A stretch of DNA of 64,000 bases, from NCBI GenBank assembly GCA_037954325.1, contig JBBMNZ010000030.1, positions 5,835,001 to 5,899,000 of the forward strand. The letters run 5' to 3'. Below the pieces are notes generated by a model, which was not told where the DNA came from, made no database searches, and saw only the letters and a list, made by a program, of their open reading frames with translations. How positions within the stretch are numbered: the first letter of the stretch is position 1; every line of letters starts with the position of its first letter. Made by a program: the position numbers and the translations under genes. Shown in pieces: positions 62,916-64,000 of this stretch. The DNA comes from Fistularia commersonii (taxonomy: Eukaryota; Chordata; Actinopteri; Syngnathiformes; Fistulariidae).

Positions 62916-64000
62916 AATGGAGGACAACATTTTGCGTTGTGCAAGAGGAGCCCTCCCTAATGCAGGATAATGAAGAAAGGAAGGGAAATGTTTCTTCCCC
63001 CAAGCTTCCCTAAATGCGCTTCGATGCTCTTAGTGCCTCCAGCTCCTCTTTGGGCTCTTTTAAATCATGTGTGAAGTGATCTAAGGGTGTTGTAATAGCT
63101 TAGAGGGATCCCCAGTTTGTGAGCCTATACGTGAGCGCTCCCCTTCTTTAACCTTTTGTTGCTTCGCTGTGTCTCCATGCTACTTGCACACTAGTGTTGA
63201 GAATGAAATGTGCTCGCAATGATTGAAAGTGATTTTTGTGCCGGTGTTAAACACTGTCATTTTGTTTTCCCAGCAGACCATGCCCACAAACAGGGCAATT
63301 TATTTAAACACTACAGTGCATATCCAATGCACCTGCTTAGTCTTTGACAGTTCAGGTTTTTTACAATGACAAAATAGAATGCTCTCATCAATAGTCTTTT
63401 CATTGTTTTGAAACTGGTAGACTCCTGTAATGACAACACTGCAATGTTAGCACAAAATCTGAAGCAGGAATATGTAGCACATTCATCTGATATTGTTTGA
63501 TGATTGAGGGATTGTAGTTGTGTATGCAAATAAGCACAATATCCTTCAAAGAATATCACTTAAGGAAATTGCTGAAATGCAATTTTCAGTCTTCAAGTAT
63601 TAAATTGTCCAGGTAGTCTAACCACAAAATACAGGTTTTTGTGTGAGGATTCTCTTCTGTATGGCTGGGCCTGGCCTCTTGCTGTAGGTCTTGTCTATAA
63701 TCACAATGACAAAAAACAGGCAGCATTTTTCTTGCAGGCAGTTGACCACTTGTCATCTGGAGGTCCTCTTTAATTCCTGCATGAATGGAAAATGTATTGA
63801 AGCAAAAGATAGGTTACCAGCTCATGTATCTTTGATTCAAGCAATAACTGTTTTAATGTTTTACTGGCTTTCTCTGACAGAGGAATTAATCCATTAAAAC
63901 CACTCCTCTTTGTTGGGATCTAGATAAAAGTTTATCTAAGAATAAGCTTTTTGCCTTGGAAGTCCTTTGACCAGAGTAACACAGGATGACTACAAGGGCA
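59696..64000 (+). other. ZBTB10: ZBTB10 intron 2 (runs off the window)
   Basis: AT-rich, with a GT microsatellite at 62856-62914. No C2H2 zinc-finger coding sequence was found, so the next exon is beyond position 64000. Confidence 0.75.
62856..62914. repeat. GT microsatellite
   Basis: 59 bp GT run preceded by a CT repeat. Confidence 0.97.

Noticed and set aside
59696..64000. ZBTB10 C2H2 zinc-finger exons
   Set aside because: No C-x2-C ... H-x3-H reading frame is visible, so they must lie beyond the window.
1..64000. CRISPR array, prokaryotic defence system, viral insertion or tRNA/rRNA gene
   Set aside because: Nothing in the sequence supports any of these; repeats are eukaryotic microsatellites and SINE or hAT elements.

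Overview
The window is vertebrate nuclear DNA, almost certainly from a ray-finned (teleost) fish. It has split genes with GT/AG introns, many long CA/GT microsatellites, tRNA-derived SINEs and a hAT-type element of kinds common in fish genomes, and compact introns. No bacterial, viral, CRISPR or operon-like structure was seen. Three protein-coding genes can be reconstructed exon by exon with consistent splice phases, and their proteins match known vertebrate families.

Layout: (1) 1-15449, plus strand: the 3' two-thirds of ZNF704 (seven exons, 371 visible residues; the 5' exons lie outside the window), then a long AT-rich 3' UTR to about 19 kb. (2) About 19-29.9 kb: a gene-poor stretch with CTCF-like motifs and an unidentified candidate transcription unit (GC-rich start near 23.4 kb, terminal-exon-like sequence and AATAAA near 27.6 kb). 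(3) 29.9-47.7 kb, minus strand: complete TPD52, with two alternative first exons (47.5 kb and 40.5 kb) joining a common body of five exons. They predict proteins of 185 and 220 residues. (4) 47.7-50.9 kb: the divergent interval between the TPD52 distal promoter and the ZBTB10 promoter, including two CpG-rich patches. (5) 50923 to the window end, plus strand: the first two coding exons of ZBTB10 (N-terminal zinc-binding-like module, then the BTB/POZ exon). The C2H2 exons lie beyond the window.

ZNF704 and ZBTB10 are nuclear zinc-finger proteins and TPD52 is a cytoplasmic coiled-coil trafficking adaptor, so they do not form a pathway. What links them is conserved synteny: the same three genes neighbour each other on human 8q21.13. 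From recalled human orientations, the fish arrangement equals the human one after a single inversion of the TPD52-ZBTB10 block. This is the main structural observation here. I found no evidence for a new type of biological system. The other leads are regulatory or structural: paired CTCF-like motifs, a perfect ATTACGTG inverted repeat, a CA tract beside the zinc-finger exon's splice donor, clean target-site duplications around two transposons, and the unidentified 23-28 kb unit.
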